From Butyricicoccus_A sp963588905 (GTDB taxonomy: Bacteria; Bacillota; Clostridia; Oscillospirales; Butyricicoccaceae): 64,000 bases of DNA. The stretch spans positions 1-64,000 of the forward strand of contig CAVAJF010000010.1 in NCBI GenBank assembly GCA_963588905.1, read 5' to 3'. Below, piece by piece: positions 1 to 7,218 of the stretch. Numbering within the stretch: the stretch's first letter is position 1; each line of letters starts with the position of its first letter. The notes beneath the pieces are model-generated. The model had not been told where the DNA came from. It worked only from the letters and a program-made list of their open reading frames with translations, and did not search any database. The position numbers were made by a program, and so were the translations under genes.

Positions 1-47
1 TCATTCAACTGATGTTTTCGTGATGCCCTCTCGTTGAGTGCCTGAAT

Positions 48-76
48 AGAATACATCTTTTTCGACACAAAGTCAA
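48..76 (-). promoter_or_regulatory. Sigma-A-type promoter pointing out of the window
   Basis: On the minus strand there is a -35 box TTGACT (76-71), a 17-base spacer and a -10 box TATTCT (53-48). Transcription would start near base 41 and leave the window to the left. A short open frame from an ATG at 56 stays open to base 1 but has no convincing ribosome site, so the gene served is unknown. Confidence 0.45.
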
Positions 77-131
77 CTCTTTTTTCGCTTTTATTCGCGT
101 TTTTTTGTGTAACTCACCCGTTTATTGCCGT

Positions 132-815
132 TTAATATTCTATGTACGTGATATTCTTCAAGTCTTTCTGTAAATTCAATATGCGCTCCTTATCTTCTGT
201 ATGAGTAAAACAAACGCGAATCGTTAATTGAATTTCTTGTTCTGCCGTTCGTTTGCTCACCACTCCCTGCACCTCTGCTCCATTTTCGCGCAACCACTGC
301 ATAATTGACTTTGTTTCAACCGCATCCGATACTCCGATAACGATTGTCGTTGCCTGTCGTTCCTGCTTATACATATTCATACGAAACAGTTCTTGAATGA
401 GTGTAATCAAAATGGTCAGTGTAATGCCAACCGTATACATGCCGCAGCCAATCGCCATGCCAACAGCAGCTACTGCCCAAATTCCCGCAGCTGTTGTCAA
501 GCCATTGACGCTTTCCTTTCGCATAAAAATGGTTCCTGCGCCGAGGAAACTAACACCGGTGACAATACCGGCAGCTACACGCGAAACATCGACGCGAATA
601 TTGTCTCCATTAGCAAGCACATCAAAAAATCCATATTTAGAAATCAGCATCATTGCAGCAGATGCCACACAAACAATCATGTGCGTGCGCATACCCGCAC
701 TCTTCCTGTGCTCTGCGCGTATATGATGTTGTCGTTCAAATCCGACTGCAAATCCGCAAGCACAGCTGACCAGCAGTCGAATCACCCACAGCAACTCGGG
801 GAGCATTCGTTCCAT
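132..815 (-). CDS. MgtC/SapB family membrane protein
   Basis: This 227-residue protein has an N-terminal membrane half (about residues 8-140) with several hydrophobic helices and the MgtC-type features GFERQ, AGMRTH and GVSFLGAGTIF. An ACT-like cytoplasmic tail of about 80 residues follows. MgtC proteins are inner-membrane modulators linked to magnesium limitation and, in some bacteria, to control of ATP synthase; they are not proven Mg transporters. A GGGAGG ribosome site lies 8 bases before the ATG. It stands alone, with the phosphate cotransporter gene upstream on the same strand but separated by a terminator. The exact role here is unknown. Confidence 0.9.
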   Translation of the reverse strand: MERMLPELLWVIRLLVSCACGFAVGFERQHHIRAEHRKSAGMRTHMIVCVASAAMMLISKYGFFDVLANGDNIRVDVSRVAAGIVTGVSFLGAGTIFMRKESVNGLTTAAGIWAVAAVGMAIGCGMYTVGITLTILITLIQELFRMNMYKQERQATTIVIGVSDAVETKSIMQWLRENGAEVQGVVSKRTAEQEIQLTIRVCFTHTEDKERILNLQKDLKNITYIEY

Positions 816-865
816 ATTACAACCTCCCGTTTTCTTTTTATTATACGAGATTCACCATATAAATA

Positions 866-902
866 CAAGAAAAACCGCCTGTATCTTCTCATACAAGCGG
901 TT
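866..902 (-). terminator. Intrinsic terminator after the Na/Pi cotransporter gene
   Basis: A 12-base stem (873-884 with 891-902, one mismatch) with a 6-base loop is followed on the minus strand by a U-rich tract. It lies just past the stop codon at 917 and separates this gene from the MgtC-like gene. Confidence 0.8.
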
Positions 903-916
903 CTTCTTCATCCTAT

Positions 917-2620
917 TTATGATTCTTGCAGTCTTTCCATTTTCATCTGGCTCTTATCTTCGTCCAGCACCATCTCTGCAATATCCGAGCAGTATTCACC
1001 GATGCATTCCAAGTCATGCAGTACATCGGTATACGCTACAGTATTTTCCGGCGAACAAGAACCCAAGTTCAATCGTTCCATGTGTTTTTTGCTCAGTCGG
1101 CGTTCCAAATCCTCTACTGTCTCCTGCTGATGCACAATCAAACGTGCTGTCTTTGCATCTGCATCATGCAGGGTCTGTATCGTGAGTTTGAGCATGTTGC
1201 GAACATGATCGAAGCCTTCCTGCAATTCTTGAATCGCCTGTTCTGTGAACGTATATTCTTTTTCACTCTTGAGCTTCGCAAAATTTGTAATGCTCATATA
1301 TTGATCGCCGACACGTTCAATATCGCTCACGGCACGAATCATGCCGGAAACACGAGCAGACTGATTCTGTGTCAGACTGCCGGTCTTACACAGGCTAGAC
1401 AGATATCCTGTCACTCGATCCTGCAAAATATCTACAACATCCTCCAATTGATCGACCCGCTGCATCGCTTCCTTATCTTCATGCAAAAACGCCTGCTTCG
1501 CCTTCTCTGCCATGTCGGAAACATATTCTGTAATGCGAGTCATCTCCATGGTAGCCAAGCGAATTGCAGCTTCCGGCTGCTGAAGCACATTGTTGTCGAG
1601 ATACCGCGGCTCATACAGCGGCTTTTCTGCCAAGTCCTTCTTACTCTCTGGCAAAATCGTCATCACAATCTTTACCATGAGCGGAATAAGCGGCAGCCAA
1701 ATCAGTGTGTTGGTGATATTAAAACAAGTATGCGCATTCGCAATCTGGCGTGAAATCACTTCGATTTCCGGTCCCTTTGGCGAGATAAACTGAATAAACT
1801 TTGCGTACCACGGCACGAACCAAATAAAAATAAAGGTACCGGTTACATTAAAGACGCAGTGCGCCAGAGCGGTACGCTTTGCATTACGCGGCTGTCCAAT
1901 AGACGCAAGCAACGCAGTAATCGTCGTACCAATATTATCACCAAGCAAAATCGGAATAGCACCGGTCAATCCCAAGATACTCGTCACGCCGTCTGCCATT
2001 GGCTGCGAGGCGAAATTCTGCAAAACAGCAATGGTTGCCGAGCTGGACTGCACAACCAGCGTCATCAGTGTGCCAACCAGCACACCCAATGCAGGAATAT
2101 GCGCAACCTGTTCGATGAGCTGAACAAAAATCGGACTGCTTGCCAGCGGCTTCATCACAGAGCTCATGGTTGTGATGCCGACAAACAGCAAGCCAAAGGC
2201 AAAAATCGTCTGTCCGATATTTTTCAGTTGTTCCTTTTTCGGGAAGAAATACAGAACAAAACCGATAAATACGATTGGCCAAATAAAATCGTCAATACTA
2301 AACGCGATAATCTGCGCGGTCATTGTCGTGCCAATGTTCGCACCAAAAATAACCGAAATTGCTTGAGGCAGCGTCATGAGTCCTGCACTGACAAAACCAA
2401 TTACCATGACCGTCGTCGCTGAGCTGCTCTGCAGCACAGCTGTGACGAGTGCGCCGGCCAACATACCAACGAGCGGATTCTTGGTCAGAACACTTAAAAC
2501 TTTCTTCATTTTTTCGCCGGCTGCCTTTTGCAGACCCTCACTCATCAGGTTCATGCCGTAAATAAATACGGCAAGTCCACCGAGTAATCCGGCAATGGTC
2601 GATACCATTTCTTGATTCAT
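917..2620 (-). CDS. Na/Pi cotransporter family protein with C-terminal PhoU domain
   Basis: This 567-residue protein belongs to the NptA/PNaS family. It has two inverted membrane repeats, each with the substrate-site signature QSSSAT (first near residue 64, second near residue 190). A soluble helical C-terminal part (about 350-560) resembles PhoU. It is expected to import phosphate with sodium across the cytoplasmic membrane; some relatives have a regulatory role instead. An AAAGGAG ribosome site precedes the ATG. Two TTTACAT repeats upstream suggest phosphate control (see 2664-2698). A hairpin terminator follows the gene. Confidence 0.92.
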   Translation of the reverse strand: MNQEMVSTIAGLLGGLAVFIYGMNLMSEGLQKAAGEKMKKVLSVLTKNPLVGMLAGALVTAVLQSSSATTVMVIGFVSAGLMTLPQAISVIFGANIGTTMTAQIIAFSIDDFIWPIVFIGFVLYFFPKKEQLKNIGQTIFAFGLLFVGITTMSSVMKPLASSPIFVQLIEQVAHIPALGVLVGTLMTLVVQSSSATIAVLQNFASQPMADGVTSILGLTGAIPILLGDNIGTTITALLASIGQPRNAKRTALAHCVFNVTGTFIFIWFVPWYAKFIQFISPKGPEIEVISRQIANAHTCFNITNTLIWLPLIPLMVKIVMTILPESKKDLAEKPLYEPRYLDNNVLQQPEAAIRLATMEMTRITEYVSDMAEKAKQAFLHEDKEAMQRVDQLEDVVDILQDRVTGYLSSLCKTGSLTQNQSARVSGMIRAVSDIERVGDQYMSITNFAKLKSEKEYTFTEQAIQELQEGFDHVRNMLKLTIQTLHDADAKTARLIVHQQETVEDLERRLSKKHMERLNLGSCSPENTVAYTDVLHDLECIGEYCSDIAEMVLDEDKSQMKMERLQES

Positions 2621-2663
2621 AATGATTCTCCTTTAATGATCCTGCTTTTAGACTACCAGATAC

Positions 2664-2698
2664 ATGTAAAGTTTTGCCCATGCGCTATGTAAAGTTTT
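2664..2698 (-). promoter_or_regulatory. Tandem TTTACAT repeats upstream of the phosphate cotransporter gene
   Basis: The 12-base sequence ATGTAAAGTTTT occurs twice (2664-2675 and 2687-2698), 23 bases apart. On the gene strand it reads AAAACTTTACAT. It lies 44-78 bases before the start codon. Firmicute PhoP boxes are TTAACA/TTTACA-like repeats at about 11-base steps, so 23 bases would be two steps. A further ATGTAAAG copy lies at 2795-2802. PhoP binding is inference. Confidence 0.4.
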
Positions 2699-2817
2699 CG
2701 TATGGTTTTCAAAAAGCAGCGGCAGAACATTCACAAGAAGAATTGGTTTTTTCGAGAAAAATTCCGAGAAAATCACGAATCATAGATAAAATTTATGTAA
2801 AGTATATATTTTTCTCT

Positions 2818-3828
2818 TTACAATAATTCTCGTGTCACAATAGACGTTTGCACATGAATCACAGGCCGCCGGACGGCCTGTCCATATAATAAATGTTTTT
2901 GCAGCAGCAAAATCGCCTGCTGTACCTGTGCGGTAAAATCCTGTTCTACCACAAAATCTACCGCACCGGTTTTCAAAGCATGTTTTGCCACCGGTGTCAG
3001 GTCGTTGACAACCACTGTCATGCGGCGGCGCGTTTTCGCCAGCGCATCCACACATGCTTTGACATTTTCGGTACCCATATAGATGCCGTGTAAGTTAGGC
3101 AGTGTCTCCAAAGCTCGACGCACCGCATCATAGGTCAAATCATACCGTTCATAGCACTCTTTCAAATCATAGCTGTCCGACGGAAAGCCCAAGGTTTTGA
3201 GATGCTCCAAGAATCCATCAATGCGTACGCGATGGGAGCGAAATTCCATATTGCCCGTAATAACAAGAATGCGGTCTTTTGGAGACAAGCTGCGCGCCAT
3301 CAATCCCGCAGCGATCCTGCCGGATTTCATCAGATCCTGTCCCACATGACAAACACGCGTGCTGTCTGGCAAATCCGAATTATATGTTACGACCACTACG
3401 CCTGATTTTGTCAAGCGTTCAATCTCTGATGCGATTACAATATTATCCGGTGCATTGATAACCAAGCCGCGCGCACCGCTCTCCAGCAGTTCCTCACAGA
3501 CACGAATATATTCCCCATCCGACCGGCTGTTCATGCGCCGCACATCCAGCTGGATTCTTCCGGTATTCAATTCCCGCTCCGCCAAATGAATGCCGCGCAG
3601 TGTACTGTTGGTAAAATACTCATCCTGCCAGTGTGCCACAATCACGCCGATATGAATCTTTTCTACGCCCTGAAATCGTGTATCCTTTCGATAGCCGGTC
3701 TCTTCTATGATGCGCAACACACGTGCGCGCACCTCAGCACTGACATCCGGCTGATTATTTAACACGCGGCTGACGGTTCCGCGAGATACTCCCGCCATTG
3801 CCGCAATACTTCGTACTGTCGGTTTCAT
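2818..3828 (-). CDS. LacI family transcriptional regulator
   Basis: A 336-residue LacI/GalR-type regulator. The N-terminal helix-turn-helix (about residues 4-25, SIAAMAGVSRGTVSRVLNN) and hinge helix are followed by a periplasmic-binding-protein-like sensor domain (about 60-336). The start at 3828 has a GAGGTGAG ribosome site; an upstream in-frame start at 3930 would add 34 unrelated residues. It is divergent from the inositol-dehydrogenase-like gene at 4084, so it probably controls that gene and itself in response to a sugar or polyol. The ligand cannot be read from sequence. Confidence 0.93.
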   Translation of the reverse strand: MKPTVRSIAAMAGVSRGTVSRVLNNQPDVSAEVRARVLRIIEETGYRKDTRFQGVEKIHIGVIVAHWQDEYFTNSTLRGIHLAERELNTGRIQLDVRRMNSRSDGEYIRVCEELLESGARGLVINAPDNIVIASEIERLTKSGVVVVTYNSDLPDSTRVCHVGQDLMKSGRIAAGLMARSLSPKDRILVITGNMEFRSHRVRIDGFLEHLKTLGFPSDSYDLKECYERYDLTYDAVRRALETLPNLHGIYMGTENVKACVDALAKTRRRMTVVVNDLTPVAKHALKTGAVDFVVEQDFTAQVQQAILLLQKHLLYGQAVRRPVIHVQTSIVTRELL

Positions 3829-3976
3829 CTTCTCACCTCTCCGCCAGTATATCATATCTTTTCTATTTTTGTCACGCGTCACGAAAAAATACGGCGTTTC
3901 CTCGTCCTTTTCTTGTGCACAATGCACCAAGCATTTTCAAACTTTCATGCAGGTATACAAACCTGTTTTATACATA

Positions 3977-4005
3977 TTGACTTGTTTTTCAAAACATTTT
4001 ATACT
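3977..4005 (+). promoter_or_regulatory. Promoter of the iolG-like gene with a palindrome in the spacer
   Basis: The -35 box TTGACT (3977-3982), a 17-base spacer and the -10 box TATACT (4000-4005) form a strong sigma-A promoter. The spacer contains the inverted repeat TGTTTT-TC-AAAACA (3983-3996), placed so that a bound protein would block polymerase. It is a candidate operator for the divergent LacI-type regulator, although it lacks the usual central CG. Confidence 0.65.
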
Positions 4006-4083
4006 GTGTACAACGAAAAACGAACCGATGAGAAAAAACAAAAATGTATCATTTCTCACAAAGATATGAGGAGGAAATTGTAT

Positions 4084-5097
4084 ATGAAGACCATCAAAGT
4101 TGGCATCGCCGGACTCGGCCGTCTGGGCAAAGTACACGCAAACAACATCGCGTTTAAGATTCCGAACGCAACCCTGACCGCCGCTTGCTCTATCGTTCCG
4201 GCAGAGCTGGAATACGCAAAGAATGAGCTGGGTGTGACAGATCTGTATTCCGACTATCGGGAAATGCTGGAGAAGGCAGACATCGACGCGGTTGCCATCG
4301 TAACCACCTCCTCCGAGCATTGCTGGCAGATCGAAGCTGCTCTGGATGCCGGCAAGCACGTATTCACCGACAAGCCGCTCGGCGTCGACCTGGAGCAGTG
4401 CAAGCAGGCAGAAGCTGCTGTAGAGCGTCATCCGGATCAGGTATTTTTCCTCGGCTTTATGCGCCGCTATGATTCTTCCTATGCATACGCAAAGAAGAAG
4501 ATTCAGGAAGGTGCTATCGGCAAGCCGTATATGGTTAAGGCAATCGGCATTGATCCGGAAGCACTTGTCGAAGGCTCTATCAAGTTCGCAGCTACTTCCG
4601 GCGGCATTTTCATCGACATGGCAATCCACGACATCGATCTGATGCGTTGGTTCCTCGAAGACGAACCGACCGAAGTATACGCTCTGGGCGCAACCTTCAA
4701 GCATCCGGAATTCCAGGCTGTCGGCGATGACGAGACCGCAGTCGCTACCTATAAGTTCAAAAATGGCGGCATCGGCGTTATCCATGTGGGCCGTACCGCA
4801 CCGCATGGCTACCATGTCGAGACCGAAATCATCGGCACCGAGGGCAGCATTCGCATCAGCCCTGTACCGGAAAAGAATCTCGCTATGCTGTACAACTCCA
4901 ATGGCGTTGTAACTGAGTGCGTAGAGGGCTTCCCGGAGCGCTTTGCTGCCGCTTATCTGGCAGAAATGCAGGAATTCATCGACTGCATCTGCGAAAACAG
5001 AAAGCCGGGCGTGACCGTATACGACGGCACCAAGTCCACAGCTATCGGCTTTGGTACCACCGAGGCATGGAAGTCCGGCAAGGTTGTCGAGCTGTAA
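4084..5097 (+). CDS. iolG: Gfo/Idh/MocA family oxidoreductase, inositol 2-dehydrogenase-like
   Basis: This 337-residue NAD(P)-dependent dehydrogenase starts with a Rossmann fold (GIAGLGRLGKVHANN, residues 7-21). It has the family motif DKPLG near residue 99 and the EAIH-like stretch SGGIFIDMAIHDIDLMRW near 175-192, which holds the catalytic lysine/histidine region. IolG oxidises myo-inositol to scyllo-inosose. The start at 4084 follows a GAGGAGG ribosome site; the longer open frame to 3913 is not coding. No other inositol-catabolism genes are nearby, so the true substrate may be another polyol or sugar. The divergent LacI-type gene is the likely repressor. Confidence 0.85.
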   Translation: MKTIKVGIAGLGRLGKVHANNIAFKIPNATLTAACSIVPAELEYAKNELGVTDLYSDYREMLEKADIDAVAIVTTSSEHCWQIEAALDAGKHVFTDKPLGVDLEQCKQAEAAVERHPDQVFFLGFMRRYDSSYAYAKKKIQEGAIGKPYMVKAIGIDPEALVEGSIKFAATSGGIFIDMAIHDIDLMRWFLEDEPTEVYALGATFKHPEFQAVGDDETAVATYKFKNGGIGVIHVGRTAPHGYHVETEIIGTEGSIRISPVPEKNLAMLYNSNGVVTECVEGFPERFAAAYLAEMQEFIDCICENRKPGVTVYDGTKSTAIGFGTTEAWKSGKVVEL

Positions 5098-5116
5098 GTT
5101 TCTATTTCATCCATCC

Positions 5117-5160
5117 AAGACTGCGTTTCAGACTTCGTTCACGAAACGCAGTCTTTTTTT
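5117..5160 (+). terminator. Intrinsic terminator after the iolG-like gene
   Basis: A perfect 13-base stem (5117-5129 with 5143-5155) encloses a 13-base loop and runs into a seven-T tract. Confidence 0.95.
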
Positions 5161-5216
5161 CACTGTGCATTTCTGGTATAATAAAGATACGATTCAATTC
5201 AAAGGAGGCATCACGT

Positions 5217-5600
5217 ATGAGCAATCTGACTCCGATTTGGTCTGACAGAAAACGAATTTTCTGCGGACTTCCTTGGACGTTTACCACATACACGCTGACA
5301 TCTGATCGTTTGTTTATTGAAACCGGTATGCTGGGCAAGCACGAAGACGAGGTGCGTCTGTACCGCATCTTAGATATTTCGCTGTCGCGCAGCTTATCTC
5401 AGCGCATTTTCGGTATGGGCACCATTCACTGTTGTTCCGCCGACAAGACGATGGGAGATTTTGATATTATCAACATCAAAAATCCGCGGGAGGTCAAGGA
5501 ACAGCTGTCTGAGCTGGTGGAACGAGAACGACAAGCAAAGCACGTCACCAATCGAGAATTTATGACACACGACACGGATTTTGACGATGAAACTATGTAA
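5217..5600 (+). CDS. PH domain-containing protein (bacterial PH type)
   Basis: This 127-residue protein has a bacterial PH-like (YdbS/bPH2) fold signature: the region from about residue 22 to 90 contains a short beta pattern, YTLTSDRLFIETG, DEVRLYRILDISLSRS and a GTI strand. No membrane segment is present, unlike many relatives. An AAAGGAGG ribosome site and a TATAAT box (5177-5182) precede it, and a strong terminator follows, so it is a single-gene unit. The role of such domains in bacteria is largely unknown. The acidic C-terminal tail (about 115-127) is not part of the fold. Confidence 0.8.
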   Translation: MSNLTPIWSDRKRIFCGLPWTFTTYTLTSDRLFIETGMLGKHEDEVRLYRILDISLSRSLSQRIFGMGTIHCCSADKTMGDFDIINIKNPREVKEQLSELVERERQAKHVTNREFMTHDTDFDDETM

Positions 5601-5616
5601 AATTTACCCAATTTAT

Positions 5617-5646
5617 GGAGAGCCTAGCAAAGGCTCTCCGTTTTTT
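5617..5646 (+). terminator. Intrinsic terminator after the PH-domain gene
   Basis: A 9-base stem (5617-5625 with 5631-5639), a 5-base loop and a T-rich tail. Confidence 0.95.
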
Positions 5647-5750
5647 ATGCCCATTTCTTATTCTGAAACAATATTTTATTCCTCTTTTGTGTCAAGATAT
5701 GCTATACTGTTAAGGTAACATTTTTCTCACACACCATAAGGAGGAACTAC

Positions 5751-7160
5751 ATGGGCGGCTTTTTCGGAGTAGCTTCAAAGGAAGATTGCGTATTTGATTT
5801 GTTTTTCGGCACGGACTATCATTCTCATTTGGGAACACGTCGCGGCGGCATGGCAATTTACGGAGAAAACGGCTTTGACCGTTCGATTCATAACATTGAG
5901 AACGCGCCGTTCCGCACCAAATTTGACAAGGATATTCAGGAAATGAAGGGTGATCTCGGTATCGGCTGTATTTCAGATTTTGAGCCGCAGCCGCTGATTG
6001 TCCGCTCTCATCACGGCACCTTTGCCATTACTACCGTCAGCAAGATCAACAACATTGAAGAGATTGTTTCTTCTATCTTCAGCAACGGCAACTCGCATTT
6101 TCTCGAAATGAGCGGCGGCGATGTCAATCCGACAGAATTGGTTGCTGCACTCATCAACCAAAAAGAAAATCTCATCGAAGGCATTCATTATGCGCTGGAA
6201 ACCATTGACGGCTCTCTGACCATGATGCTCTTGACTTCCAAGGGCATCTATGCCGCACGAGATAAGTACGGCAGAACACCGATTGTTCTCGGCAAAAAAG
6301 AAGATGCTTACTGCATCTCCTTCGAGGATTTTGCGTTCCAGAACCTCGGCTACAAGCCGTATAAGGAGCTGGGTCCGGGCGAAATTGATGTTATCACACC
6401 AGACGGCGTAAAAACCTTGCTCGCACCGGGAAAACAGATGAAAATCTGCACATTCCTGTGGGTGTATTACGGCTATCCATCCAGCTCCTATGAAGGAGTA
6501 AGCGTGGAGGAAATGCGCTATCGCTGCGGCGAAAAGATGGCGATGCGCGACAATGTCAAGCCGGATATTGTTGCCGGTGTACCGGATTCCGGTATTGCGC
6601 ACGCCGTTGGCTATGCCAATGCATCCGGCATCCCATTCTCCCGCCCGTTTATCAAATACACCCCGACATGGCCGCGCTCCTTTATGCCGACCATTCAGAG
6701 CAAGCGCAATCTCATCGCAAAGATGAAGCTAATTGCTGTCCATGATCTCATCAAAGACAAGAGCTTGCTGCTCATCGACGACTCGATTGTTCGCGGTACC
6801 CAGCTGCGCGAAACAACCGAATTTTTGTATGAAAGCGGCGCAAAGGAAGTACATATCCGCCCGGCATGTCCGCCGCTGGTCTATGGATGCAAATACTTAA
6901 ACTTCTCCCGTTCTTCTTCCGAAATGGATCTGATTACCCGTCGTGTTATCGCCCGTCTGGAAGGTTCCGAAACGGTTTCCGAAGAAGTACTCCAGCAGTA
7001 CACCGACCCGGAATCTCCAAAGTACGACGAGATGATTGAAGAAATCCGCAAGGAATTGAATTTCACTTCCCTGCGTTACAACCGTCTGGATGATATGCTG
7101 GATGCCGTCGGTATTCCGAAGGAAAATCTGTGCACCTACTGCTGGAACGGTCAAGAATAA
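5751..7160 (+). CDS. Amidophosphoribosyltransferase-like protein lacking the N-terminal Cys nucleophile
   Basis: This 469-residue PurF homologue has an N-terminal Ntn-hydrolase-like glutaminase domain (about 1-240) and a C-terminal phosphoribosyltransferase domain. The PRPP loop LLIDDSIVRGT is near residue 339. The C-terminal CTYC (C461, C464) resembles two of the iron-sulfur ligands of Bacillus-type PurF. PurF normally starts with Met-Cys, and the processed Cys1 attacks glutamine. Here the protein begins MGGFFGV, so that cysteine is Gly. Glutamine use is therefore doubtful; the enzyme may use ammonia or have another role. AAGGAGG precedes the ATG. It stands alone, away from purC. Confidence 0.85.
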   Translation: MGGFFGVASKEDCVFDLFFGTDYHSHLGTRRGGMAIYGENGFDRSIHNIENAPFRTKFDKDIQEMKGDLGIGCISDFEPQPLIVRSHHGTFAITTVSKINNIEEIVSSIFSNGNSHFLEMSGGDVNPTELVAALINQKENLIEGIHYALETIDGSLTMMLLTSKGIYAARDKYGRTPIVLGKKEDAYCISFEDFAFQNLGYKPYKELGPGEIDVITPDGVKTLLAPGKQMKICTFLWVYYGYPSSSYEGVSVEEMRYRCGEKMAMRDNVKPDIVAGVPDSGIAHAVGYANASGIPFSRPFIKYTPTWPRSFMPTIQSKRNLIAKMKLIAVHDLIKDKSLLLIDDSIVRGTQLRETTEFLYESGAKEVHIRPACPPLVYGCKYLNFSRSSSEMDLITRRVIARLEGSETVSEEVLQQYTDPESPKYDEMIEEIRKELNFTSLRYNRLDDMLDAVGIPKENLCTYCWNGQE

Positions 7161-7166
7161 CAGAAA

Positions 7167-7207
7167 AACCGCGCATCATCAAGCTCGATGGTGCGCGGTT
7201 TGGTTTT
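7167..7207. terminator. Bidirectional terminator between the purF-like gene and ppdK
   Basis: A 14-base stem (7167-7180 with 7187-7200, one G-T pair) lies between convergent genes. It has a T-rich tail on the plus strand and a five-T tract on the minus strand. Confidence 0.85.
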
Positions 7208-7218
7208 TAATCAGACTC

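Noticed and set aside
3913..4083. 57-residue N-terminal extension of the iolG-like protein
   Set aside because: It covers the promoter and ribosome site and is not part of the Rossmann-fold family.
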